Counted from the first letter of the stretch, positions 1 through 6,066 are shown. The stretch is DNA of 6,525 nt from JAIBJN01 sp035461525 (GCA_035461525.1 DATHVD010000015.1:1-6525), one strand, 5' to 3'. Translations and numbers: made by a program. The notes: generated by a model not told the origin, from the sequence alone.

Positions 1-205
1 CGGCGTGCACGCCGAAGTGGAAGAACGGGGGCAGCTCGACCGGCCCCTCGACCGGTCCGAGCGCGAGCGAGAAGCCGTTCTCGTCGAAGAGCATGAGCAC
101 GCCGCCGTCGTACAGGCGGGGTGGCCTCGCGTCGAACCCGAAATAGGTCTCGTAGAAGCGGCGCGAGCGCTCCAGGTCGGTCACGGCGAGGGCGAGGTGC
201 TGCAC
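1..205 (-). CDS. VOC-superfamily (glyoxalase/dioxygenase fold) protein, 3' end cut by the window
   Basis: The minus strand encodes the first 68 residues of a vicinal-oxygen-chelate protein. The start HLALAVTDLERSRRFY, followed by FGF at 22-24, is the classic beta-alpha opening of a VOC module. A second strand (VLMLFDENGFSLAL, 36-49) follows, and the visible part ends in FFHFGVHA (61-68). His3 and His63 or His67 are at positions where VOC enzymes often place metal ligands. The family includes glyoxalase I, ring-cleavage dioxygenases and resistance proteins that bind bleomycin or fosfomycin; nothing visible separates these. I chose the GTG at 205 because the family motif begins at once after it. 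An in-frame GTG at 247 would add 14 residues with no family resemblance. Neither start has a clear ribosome binding site or -10 box. The gene diverges from lipA, with 51 bases between the two starts. Confidence 0.85.
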   Translation of the reverse strand, partial: MQHLALAVTDLERSRRFYETYFGFDARPPRLYDGGVLMLFDENGFSLALGPVEGPVELPPFFHFGVHA

Positions 206-242
206 CGCAGGATGATCGCATCGCGGCCGCCCGTGCGACCCA

Positions 243-248
243 TACACT
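243..248 (+). promoter_or_regulatory. Predicted -10 box of lipA (TACACT), leaderless
   Basis: TACACT matches the TANNNT -10 consensus and ends 8 nt before the lipA GTG. RNA polymerase would then start about 1-2 bases before the start codon. No TTGACA-like -35 hexamer is visible 16-19 bases upstream. The same arrangement is seen at three other genes in the window, which raises confidence. Confidence 0.6.
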
Positions 249-256
249 GGTCGCTC

Positions 257-1177
257 GTGGAGCGGTCCCTTCCCGTCGCCGAGCGCCCCCGCCGTCCCGA
301 GTGGATGAAGGTGCGCGCGCCGAGCGCGAACTCCCGCTACGCAGAGGTGAAGGGGCTCATGCGCGAGGGACGTCTCGTCACGATCTGCGAGGAGGCGCGG
401 TGCCCGAACATCGGCGAGTGCTGGGGCCGCGGCACCGCGACGTTCCAGATCCTCGGCGACACGTGCACCCGGGCGTGTCGCTATTGCTACGTCCACTCCG
501 GGAAGCCGTCCTCGCCGCCTGACCCGCTGGAGCCGCTCCGGCTCGCGCAGGCGGCGGCCCAGATGGGCCTGCGCCACGTCGTCGTCACGTCCGTCGACCG
601 CGACGACGTCCCCGACCGCGGGGCCGGCCACTACGCCGCCACGATCCTCGCCCTGAAGCGGAAGCTGCCGGACGCCTCGGTCGAGGTGCTGACGCCCGAC
701 TTCCTCGGTGTCGAGGAGGAGGCGCTGCACGTCGTCCTCGCCGCCCGGCCCGAGGTCTTCAACCACAACATCGAGACCGTGCGGAGGCTCCACCGGCGCA
801 TGCGCGGCGCCAAGGCGTCCTACGACAAGGCGCTCTGGCTTCTCCGGCGCGCAAAGCAACTGGCCCGCTACCCCGTGCTGACGAAGTCGGGGATCATCGT
901 CGGCCTCGGCGAGACGAACGACGAGGTCGTCGAGACGATGCGCGACCTGCGAGGGCACGGCGTCGACGTCGTCACCATCGGCCAGTACCTGCAGCCGTCG
1001 TCGCGGCACGCGGAGATCGACCGCTGGGTGCACCCGGACGAGTTTCGCTGGTTCCGCGAGCAGGGCGAGGCGCTGGGCTTCGGCTCCGTCTTCTCCGGCC
1101 CGCTCGTGCGCTCCTCCTACCGCGCGGACGAGCAGCGGCACGCAGCCGAGACCGGGCGCGGCGCCGTCGCTTACTGA
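257..1177 (+). CDS. lipA: Lipoyl synthase (radical SAM)
   Basis: LipA inserts two sulfurs into octanoyl groups carried on the lipoyl domains of pyruvate and 2-oxoglutarate dehydrogenases and on the glycine cleavage H protein. The 306-residue product has every hallmark: PEWMK near the N-terminus (14-18); the auxiliary-cluster motif CEEARCPNIGEC (Cys44, 49, 55, spacing C-x4-C-x5-C); the radical SAM motif CTRACRYC (Cys70, 74, 77); and the C-terminal RSSY (285-288), whose serine ligates the auxiliary cluster. Length is close to E. coli LipA (321). The frame is open back to base 5, but that stretch is antisense to the VOC gene and unlike LipA. I chose the GTG at 257 because it keeps PEWMK internal, as in homologues, and lies 8 nt after a -10 box; an ATG at 305 would cut PEWMK. 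No lipB is visible. Two bases separate the stop from the next frame, but that frame is not a gene here. Confidence 0.96.
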   Translation: MERSLPVAERPRRPEWMKVRAPSANSRYAEVKGLMREGRLVTICEEARCPNIGECWGRGTATFQILGDTCTRACRYCYVHSGKPSSPPDPLEPLRLAQAAAQMGLRHVVVTSVDRDDVPDRGAGHYAATILALKRKLPDASVEVLTPDFLGVEEEALHVVLAARPEVFNHNIETVRRLHRRMRGAKASYDKALWLLRRAKQLARYPVLTKSGIIVGLGETNDEVVETMRDLRGHGVDVVTIGQYLQPSSRHAEIDRWVHPDEFRWFREQGEALGFGSVFSGPLVRSSYRADEQRHAAETGRGAVAY

Positions 1178-1188
1178 GGTGGACGGGC

Positions 1189-1214
1189 GAGGAGCCGCCT
1201 CCCGGCGGCTCCTC
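1189..1214 (+). terminator. Hairpin after lipA, probable terminator
   Basis: GAGGAGCCGCC and GGCGGCTCCTC form a perfect 11-bp stem around a 4-base loop (TCCC), starting 12 bases after the lipA stop. There is no U-tract; the next bases are CGATTGGCTCT and then a C run. It could also act on the convergent fumC transcript. The remaining 147 bases up to the fumC stop hold a small inverted repeat (CCTCG/CGAGG, 1234-1246) and no recognisable gene. Confidence 0.6.
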
Positions 1215-1361
1215 CGATTGGCTCTCCCCCCACCCTCGACCCGAGGCCGCGACGGGCGTGCGCGGACGAAAGTGCTCGGCCGTACAGCGAGAAAGGCTCC
1301 CCTCGCGGCATCCCGGGAACGCGTGGGTAGTCTGAGAGTTAAGGACGCGGCGGCGCGCCTG

Positions 1362-2705
1362 TCAAGTCCGGTCCTTCAGCGAGGCGTGCGGCCGCGCCAT
1401 GGCCCGGTAGTCCAGCGCCTCGTCCAGGATCGCGTCGTCCACGCCCGCCTCCCTGGCCACCTCGCGCAACGACCGGCCGGAGGACGCCGCCTCCTTCACG
1501 ATCGCGCTCGCCCGGTCGTAACCGATGTGCGGGTTCAGGGCCGTCGCGGCCGAGAGCGTCAGCTCGGCGTAGCGCTCGAGCGTCTCGCGGTTCGCCTCGA
1601 TCCCGTCCACGCACTTCTCCGCGAGGAGGCGGGAGGCGGCGGCGAGGAGGCCGATCGAGCCGAGCAGGTTGCGGGCGATCAGCGGCACGAAGGTGTTGAG
1701 CTCGAAGTGGCCCTGCAACCCGCCGACCGTGATGGCGGCGTCGTTGCCGACGACCTGCGCGGCGACCTGCGTGACCACCTCCGGGATGACCGGGTTCACC
1801 TTGCCCGGCATGATCGAGCTCCCCTTCTGCAGCTCCGGCAGGGCGATCTCCGCGAGCCCGGCGCGGGGCCCCGAGCCCATGAGACGGAGATCGTTGGCGA
1901 TCTTCGTCAAGGAGACGGAGACCGTCTTCAGGGCGCCGGAGGCCTCGACGAGCGCATCGCGCGCGGCCGTGGCCTCGAACGGATCGGCGGGCGGAAGGAT
2001 GGTCAGCCCGGTCTCGGCGGAGAGGCGGCCACGGACGCGCTCGGCGAACTCGGGATGCGTGTTCAGCCCGGTCCCGGTGGCGGTGCCCCCGAGCGGGATC
2101 TGGCCGACGCGCTCGAGCGTCGACTCCACGCGCGCAAGCCCCTGACGCACCTGGGCCGCGTAGCCCCCGAACTCCTGGCCGAGGGTGACCGGGACGGCGT
2201 CCATGAGGTGCGTCCGCCCCGACTTGACGACGTCGGCGAACTCCTCCGCCTTGCGCTCGAGCGACTCGGCGAGAGCCTTCAGGCCGGGCAGAAGGTCGCG
2301 GGAGAGCTCGTCGAGGACGGCCAGGTGGACGGCCGAGGGGAAGAGGTCGTTCGACGACTGCCCCATGTTGACATCGTCATTGGGATGGACGTCCTCCCCG
2401 GCGACCGCCGCAATCACCTCGTTCGCGTTCATGTTCGACGACGTGCCCGAGCCGGTCTGGAACACGTCGATCGGGAACTGGTCGTCGAACTCGCCGGCGG
2501 CGACGCGGTCGGCCGCCGAGGCGATCCGCTCCGCCTTGTCGGCGTCGAGGAGCCCGAGCTCCGCGTTCACGCGCGCGGAGGCGGCCTTGAGACGGCCGAG
2601 CCAGCGCGCGACGGCCACGGGGATCGGCTCGCCGGAGACGGGGAAGTTGTCCACCGCCTTGCGGGTCTCCCCGCCCCAGAGCTCCCTCGGCGCCGTCTCG
2701 CTCAC
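1362..2705 (-). CDS. fumC: Class II fumarate hydratase
   Basis: This cytosolic TCA-cycle enzyme interconverts fumarate and L-malate. The 447-residue product shows the superfamily motifs in order: QTGSGTSSNMNANEVIA (83-99), HPNDDVNMGQSSND (107-120), GRTHLMDAVPVTLGQEF (163-179) and the signature GSSIMPGKVNP (295-305) on the catalytic loop. GNDAAI and GHFELN further on favour fumarase over aspartase, although PEVV after the signature also occurs in aspartases. From memory, the wording closely follows Mycobacterium tuberculosis FumC. Two regions are short: about 20 N-terminal residues (the usual 'DTMGEV.VP' segment) are missing, and the loop between NEVIA and HPND is trimmed. The minus-strand frame is open upstream into the oxidase gene, but the first plausible start is the GTG at 2705, 7 nt after a -10 box. 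The gene is convergent with lipA and divergent from the oxidase. Confidence 0.95.
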   Translation of the reverse strand: MSETAPRELWGGETRKAVDNFPVSGEPIPVAVARWLGRLKAASARVNAELGLLDADKAERIASAADRVAAGEFDDQFPIDVFQTGSGTSSNMNANEVIAAVAGEDVHPNDDVNMGQSSNDLFPSAVHLAVLDELSRDLLPGLKALAESLERKAEEFADVVKSGRTHLMDAVPVTLGQEFGGYAAQVRQGLARVESTLERVGQIPLGGTATGTGLNTHPEFAERVRGRLSAETGLTILPPADPFEATAARDALVEASGALKTVSVSLTKIANDLRLMGSGPRAGLAEIALPELQKGSSIMPGKVNPVIPEVVTQVAAQVVGNDAAITVGGLQGHFELNTFVPLIARNLLGSIGLLAAASRLLAEKCVDGIEANRETLERYAELTLSAATALNPHIGYDRASAIVKEAASSGRSLREVAREAGVDDAILDEALDYRAMARPHASLKDRT

Positions 2706-2712
2706 GAGCCTG

Positions 2713-2718
2713 AGTCTA
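2713..2718 (-). promoter_or_regulatory. Predicted -10 box of fumC (TAGACT), leaderless
   Basis: Read on the minus strand, TAGACT fits TANNNT and ends 7 nt before the fumC GTG, so transcription would begin about one base before the start codon. No Shine-Dalgarno sequence and no clear -35 hexamer are seen. The spacing matches the boxes at lipA, the A-type carrier gene and nuoA. Confidence 0.6.
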
Positions 2719-2829
2719 GATGCGCGCCGCGGTGTTTCGCGGAAAGACCGAGGGCCGGATCCGCGTGCGCCCGGATGGACGCGCGAACGCCGAACTGGGA
2801 GGATGGCGACACGAGCCTGCGGTTTTTTG

Positions 2830-2836
2830 AAGGAGG
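2830..2836 (+). promoter_or_regulatory. Strong Shine-Dalgarno sequence of the multicopper oxidase
   Basis: AAGGAGG, extended by two more G, ends 7 nt before the ATG at 2844 and follows a run of six T (2823-2828). It decides the start against an in-frame ATG at 2775 that would put 23 extra residues before the Tat signal. It is the only near-perfect ribosome binding site in the window. I cannot place the promoter of this gene with confidence in 2719-2829. Confidence 0.85.
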
Positions 2837-2843
2837 GGTTTCC

Positions 2844-4784
2844 ATGACAGGCTTCACACGGCGTCAACTGATCGTCTACGGGTCGGCTGCCGGCGCCGGG
2901 CTCTTCTGGCGCGGAGCGATCCCACGGTCCTTCGCCCAGCCGTTCCCGGCGGCGGCGATGCCGACTCTCGACCCGGCGTCCATCCCGAAGTACACGGCTC
3001 CGCTCGTCATCCCGCCCGCGATGCCGCGGACGGCGAGGCTCACGGGGACAGGCGGGCGGCCGGTGGACTACTACGACCTCGCCGTCCGGCAGTTCAGCCA
3101 GCAGATCCTGCCTCCGGGGCTGCCCGCGACGACGGTGTGGAGCTACGGCTCCGTCGGCCACGCGGGGAGCTTCAACTACCCGGCGTTCACGATCGAGGCC
3201 GGGTGGCGGGGGCCGGTGCGCGTCCGCTGGCGCAACGAGCTCGTGGACGGGGGCGGGAACTATCTCCCGCACCTGCTTCCGGTGGACCCGACCCTGCACT
3301 GGGCCAACCCGCCGGGCGGGGCCGACGGCCGCGACATGGCGCCCGACTACACGGGGATGCCCACCCCCGGGCCGTACATGGGGCCCGTCCCCATCGTCAC
3401 GCACCTGCACGGCGGCGAGCACACGAGGCAGGAGAGCGACGGGTACGCGGAGGCCTGGTACACGCCCGCGGCGGTCAACATCCCGCCCGAGTACGCGACG
3501 ACGGGTACCTATTACGACGTCTTCAAGGCCAGTTCTCCGCTCGGCTCGAGTTGGGAGCCCGGGACGGCGGTCTTCGAGTACGGCAACGACCAGAACGCCG
3601 CTGCGCTCTGGTATCACGACCACACGCTCGGCATGACGCGCCTGAACGTCTATGCCGGACCGGCCGGCTTCTACATGGTTCGCGGCGGCCCGGCGGATCA
3701 GGTCGGCGGCAAGCTGCCGGGGCCGGCGCCGGCGCCCGGCGATCCTCCCGGACGGACGTACTACGAGATCCCGCTCGCTATCCAGGATCGCTCGTTCGCC
3801 GATGACGGGTCGCTGTTCTACCCGGACAGCCGCGAGTTCTTCGACGGCTTCGCCGGGCCTTACATCCCGGACAGCGACATGGCGCCGATCTGGAACCCGG
3901 AGTTCTTCGGCGAGACCATGCTCGTCAACGGGCGCACCTGGCCCTACCTCGAGGTGGAGCAGCGCCGGTACCGCTTCCGGATCCTCAACGGCTGCAACTC
4001 GCGCTTCCTCCTCCTCGAGCTCTCGAACGGCCTGCCGTTCTGGCAGATCGGCTCCGACGGCGGATTCCTGTCGGCGCCCGTCGAGCTCGACCGGCTTCTC
4101 CTGTCGCCCGCCGAGCGGGCGGACGTGATCGTCGACTTCACCGACGTCCCGGCGGGGACCGAGCTCCTGCTCCTCAACCTCGGCCCCGACGAGCCCTTCG
4201 GGGGCGGCGAGCCGGACGAGGACTTCGACGTCGCAGACCCGGACACCACTGGGCAGGTCATGCAGCTCCGCGTCGTCCCCGCGCGGGGGGTGGACACGAG
4301 CACGCCTCCGAGCCGGCTGCGGCTGCCGAGGCGGGCGGCGCTCCCGGCGGCGAGCCTGACCCGGCAGCTCTCGCTGAACGAGGTCGACTCCGAGGTACTC
4401 GAGGACGTCGGCCCCCGGGCTGCCCTGCTCGGGCTCGTGAACGGAGACGGTGAAGGCGAGCCCCTTGGCTGGGACGACCCGATCACCGAGAACCCGGCCG
4501 TTGGGGCGACGGAGATCTGGGAGCTCTACAACTTCACCGAGGACTCACACCCGATCCACATCCACGAGGTGCAGTTCGAGGTCGTGAACCGCGAGCCGAT
4601 CGAGGGAGGCGAGGTGCGACCGCCCGAGCCCTGGGAGACCGGGCGCAAGGACACCGTCATCGCCAACCCGGACGAGATCACGCGGATCAAGGCGAGGTTC
4701 GGCACGCCCGGGCTCTTCGTCTGGCACTGTCACATCGTCGAGCACGAGGACCACGAGATGATGAGGCCCTACCGGATCGGCTGA
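2844..4784 (+). CDS. CotA-like multicopper oxidase (laccase/bilirubin-oxidase type), Tat-exported
   Basis: The enzyme should oxidise phenolic, metal or similar substrates and reduce O2 to water outside the membrane. The 646-residue product opens with a twin-arginine signal: TRRQLI (Arg6-Arg7), a hydrophobic stretch to about 22, and a possible cleavage site after SFA (31). All four copper motifs are intact: HLH (187-189), HDH (258-260), HPIHIH (569-574) and HCHIVEHEDHEM (628-639), with Met639 as the likely axial type 1 ligand. Phrases such as LWYHDH, TRLNVYAG, GSLFYP, WPYLEVE and GSDGG match Bacillus spore-coat laccase CotA as I recall it, so this clade fits better than CueO or nitrite reductase. 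It is longer than CotA (about 513), with a Gly/Pro-rich insertion before HLH and an acidic loop at 449-467 (9 Asp/Glu in 19). The true substrate is unknown. It stands alone between fumC and a hairpin; no copper chaperone or regulator is next to it. Confidence 0.94.
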   Translation: MTGFTRRQLIVYGSAAGAGLFWRGAIPRSFAQPFPAAAMPTLDPASIPKYTAPLVIPPAMPRTARLTGTGGRPVDYYDLAVRQFSQQILPPGLPATTVWSYGSVGHAGSFNYPAFTIEAGWRGPVRVRWRNELVDGGGNYLPHLLPVDPTLHWANPPGGADGRDMAPDYTGMPTPGPYMGPVPIVTHLHGGEHTRQESDGYAEAWYTPAAVNIPPEYATTGTYYDVFKASSPLGSSWEPGTAVFEYGNDQNAAALWYHDHTLGMTRLNVYAGPAGFYMVRGGPADQVGGKLPGPAPAPGDPPGRTYYEIPLAIQDRSFADDGSLFYPDSREFFDGFAGPYIPDSDMAPIWNPEFFGETMLVNGRTWPYLEVEQRRYRFRILNGCNSRFLLLELSNGLPFWQIGSDGGFLSAPVELDRLLLSPAERADVIVDFTDVPAGTELLLLNLGPDEPFGGGEPDEDFDVADPDTTGQVMQLRVVPARGVDTSTPPSRLRLPRRAALPAASLTRQLSLNEVDSEVLEDVGPRAALLGLVNGDGEGEPLGWDDPITENPAVGATEIWELYNFTEDSHPIHIHEVQFEVVNREPIEGGEVRPPEPWETGRKDTVIANPDEITRIKARFGTPGLFVWHCHIVEHEDHEMMRPYRIG

Positions 4785-4815
4785 GCGTCCGGCCTTCCGG
4801 CGGACCAATCACCCC

Positions 4816-4846
4816 CGAGAGCGCCGCGGCCCCCGCGGCGCTCTCG
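4816..4846 (+). terminator. Perfect 14-bp hairpin after the multicopper oxidase gene
   Basis: CGAGAGCGCCGCGG and CCGCGGCGCTCTCG pair completely around a 3-base loop (CCC), 31 bases after the oxidase stop. The structure is a very stable G/C hairpin but lacks a U-tract, as with the hairpin after lipA. A terminator is the most likely role. Confidence 0.65.
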
Positions 4847-5150
4847 CCGTCTGGGGCCACCCCGGACCACCACCCGCTTCGAGCGTAGCGAGGCCGAGCG
4901 CGTGTGTGTGAGACGCAGTGCGCCGGATCGCGCGCGGACCTGTGCCGAGACTGCGCGCGGCCGTGCTCGGCGCGACGGCGGGAGGGGAAGGAGCGCGAAG
5001 CCGCTGCGGCGAACTCGGCGGCGTGATCTCGGCCCTGCTCATGCCGGCATCGGCATCCTCGTCGAGGTCCTGCGGCGGCTCGGGCTGGCGTTCGTGGACG
5101 TGCGCGAGCAGCGCGCGGGAGGCGAGTGAAAGAGCCGGCTCGAGCCCCAG
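4847..5150. other. Intergenic stretch without a convincing gene
   Basis: About 300 bases lie between the oxidase hairpin and the stop of the A-type carrier gene. Short open frames exist on both strands, but they are rich in Arg, Ala, Pro and Ser and look like unselected high-GC sequence. The exception is the end of a plus-strand frame (about 5020-5129): ILVEVLRRLGLAFVDV ending at TGA reads like a real protein C-terminus with high-GC third positions, while its upstream half does not. It may be a decayed gene. Overlapping palindromes GAGCCGGCTC and GGCTCGAGCC (5132-5146) lie just after the carrier gene stop and might help end its transcript. No tRNA, riboswitch or repeat array is recognised. 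Confidence 0.5.
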
Positions 5151-5540
5151 CTAGTGGCCGCAGCCAGAGCCGCAGCCGCCCGCGCTCGCCGGGGCGGCCT
5201 CGCCGGCCTCGTCCTTGGCCTGGAAGGACGAGCCGCACCCGCAGGCAGCGGTCACGTTCGGGTTGTTGATCGCGAACCCGGCGCCCATGAGGGCGTCCAC
5301 GAAGTCGATCTCTGAGCCGGTGAGGTACGGGGCGCTGAACGGATCGACGACGACGCGGACGCCGTGCATCTCGATCTCGTTGTCCCCGTCCTGCGGCCCG
5401 CGGTCGAAGCCGAGCGCGTACTGGAAGCCGGAGCAGCCGCCTCCCTGAACGGCGACGCGGAGGACGCTGATCTCGCCCTCGGGCTCCTGCGCCATGAGCT
5501 CCTTGATCTTCGCGGCGGCGCTCTCGGTGACCGTGACCAT
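5151..5540 (-). CDS. A-type iron-sulfur cluster carrier (IscA/ErpA/SufA, HesB family)
   Basis: A-type carriers receive Fe-S clusters from a scaffold and pass them to client enzymes in the cytosol. The 129-residue product covers the whole domain: N-terminal helix VTESAAAKIKELM (4-16), the first conserved cysteine in GGGCSGFQY (Cys36), IDFVDALMGAGFAINNPNV (78-96) and the C-terminal CGCG (Cys100, Cys102). Normal members end within a few residues of CGCG. This one goes on for 26 residues through an Ala/Glu linker to CGSGCGH, adding Cys123 and Cys127 and a final His129. I chose the ATG at 5540 because it fits family N-termini and lies 8 nt after a -10 box; the frame is open to 5639, but that part is not family-like. 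The sequence does not tell ErpA from IscA or SufA, so no symbol is given. It diverges from nuoA, and no other isc or suf gene is in view. Confidence 0.94.
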   Translation of the reverse strand: MVTVTESAAAKIKELMAQEPEGEISVLRVAVQGGGCSGFQYALGFDRGPQDGDNEIEMHGVRVVVDPFSAPYLTGSEIDFVDALMGAGFAINNPNVTAACGCGSSFQAKDEAGEAAPASAGGCGSGCGH

Positions 5541-5548
5541 CGAGTCTG

Positions 5549-5554
5549 AGTGTA
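5549..5554 (-). promoter_or_regulatory. Predicted -10 box of the A-type carrier gene (TACACT), leaderless
   Basis: On the minus strand TACACT is followed by 8 nt and then the ATG at 5540; the hexamer and the spacing are identical to lipA. No Shine-Dalgarno sequence is present. The spacer to the divergent nuoA start also holds an 8-bp palindrome TTGCGCAA (5620-5627) and two TTGTGA copies in the same orientation (5589-5594 and 5657-5662), which I cannot assign to a regulator. Confidence 0.6.
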
Positions 5555-5666
5555 GCAACGTGCCTGCGGGCCACCCGCTCTCCGGACTTTGTGACACACG
5601 TGCTAGGCCCTCATCCCCTTTGCGCAAGCGAGATTCCATCGTGGCGCGCAGAACGCTTGTGAGCTA

Positions 5667-5672
5667 TAGGAT
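5667..5672 (+). promoter_or_regulatory. Predicted -10 box of the nuo operon (TAGGAT), leaderless
   Basis: TAGGAT, within TATAGGAT, fits TANNNT and ends 7 nt before a GTG at 5680. It overlaps the first two bases of the ATG at 5671, so a transcript made from it would not contain that ATG. No clear -35 hexamer is visible. Confidence 0.5.
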
Positions 5673-5679
5673 GCTGGGC

Positions 5680-6066
5680 GTGCAAGGCGTGCTCTTCGCC
5701 GCGCTTGACGACTGGTTCCCGTTCCTCGTCTACGCGCTCTTCGCGGCGGCGATCCCGGCGTCGATGCTCCTGTTCTCCTTCAAGCTCTCGACGCGGCGGC
5801 GCGGCCGTCTCGCCCGCGCGCAGACGATGCCCTTCGAGTCGGGCGTCTCGACCGGCCCGCCGCAGGCCCAGCGCTTCACCGTCAGCTTCTACCTGACCGC
5901 GATGATCTTCATCGTCTTCGACATCGAGATCGTCTTCCTCTACCCGATCGCGGTCGTGCTCGAGACCGTCGGCTGGTACGCGGTGGCGGCGTTCTCCTTC
6001 TTCGTCGCCCTGCTCACGCTCTCGCTCGTCTACGACTGGAAGCGGGGTGGGCTGGAGTGGCAGTAG
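5680..6066 (+). CDS. nuoA: NADH-quinone oxidoreductase subunit A
   Basis: NuoA is a small membrane subunit of complex I that lines the quinone-site region and couples the peripheral arm to the proton-pumping arm. The 128-residue product has three membrane segments (about 14-34, 68-90 and 98-118). The first loop carries the conserved MPFESG (50-55) and the second segment the diagnostic FDIEIVFLYP (80-89), with Asp81 and Glu83 in the membrane. It ends in LVYDWKRGGLEW, typical of the family. I prefer the GTG at 5680 over the ATG at 5671: a -10 box overlaps that ATG, and the GTG has the same spacing to its box as three neighbouring genes. The ATG would give 131 residues and cannot be excluded. 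It is the first gene of a nuo operon, overlapping nuoB by 10 bases and diverging from the A-type carrier gene. Confidence 0.93.
   Translation: MQGVLFAALDDWFPFLVYALFAAAIPASMLLFSFKLSTRRRGRLARAQTMPFESGVSTGPPQAQRFTVSFYLTAMIFIVFDIEIVFLYPIAVVLETVGWYAVAAFSFFVALLTLSLVYDWKRGGLEWQ

Noticed and set aside
631..813. Minus-strand frame of 60 residues inside lipA.
   Set aside because: It is a shadow of the lipA codons, with Ser/Arg-rich composition and no motif.
1215..1361. Possible small RNA or extra promoter (TAGTCT at 1328-1333) between lipA and fumC.
   Set aside because: The box has no start codon at the leaderless distance and no structured RNA pattern that I can recognise; one TANNNT match alone is expected by chance.
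3137..4128. Overlapping plus-strand frames inside the multicopper oxidase gene.
   Set aside because: They are Arg/Ser/Ala-rich out-of-frame readings; all four copper motifs lie in the annotated frame.
4809..5150. The A-type carrier frame stays open for 113 codons after its TAG stop, suggesting stop-codon readthrough or a pyrrolysine-like codon.
   Set aside because: The downstream translation is Pro/Ser/Arg-rich and without motifs, there is no visible recoding element, and the Cys tail already gives a sensible end. Open frames of this length arise by chance in such GC-rich DNA.
5620..5627. Palindrome TTGCGCAA as a regulator binding site.
   Set aside because: Eight bases of palindrome are expected by chance, it does not extend outward, and no regulator gene is nearby.
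5589..5662. Two TTGTGA hexamers upstream of nuoA (5589-5594, 5657-5662) as a Rex or CRP/FNR operator.
   Set aside because: Both are single half-sites in the same orientation with no matching TCACAA at the right distance, so no full operator is present.
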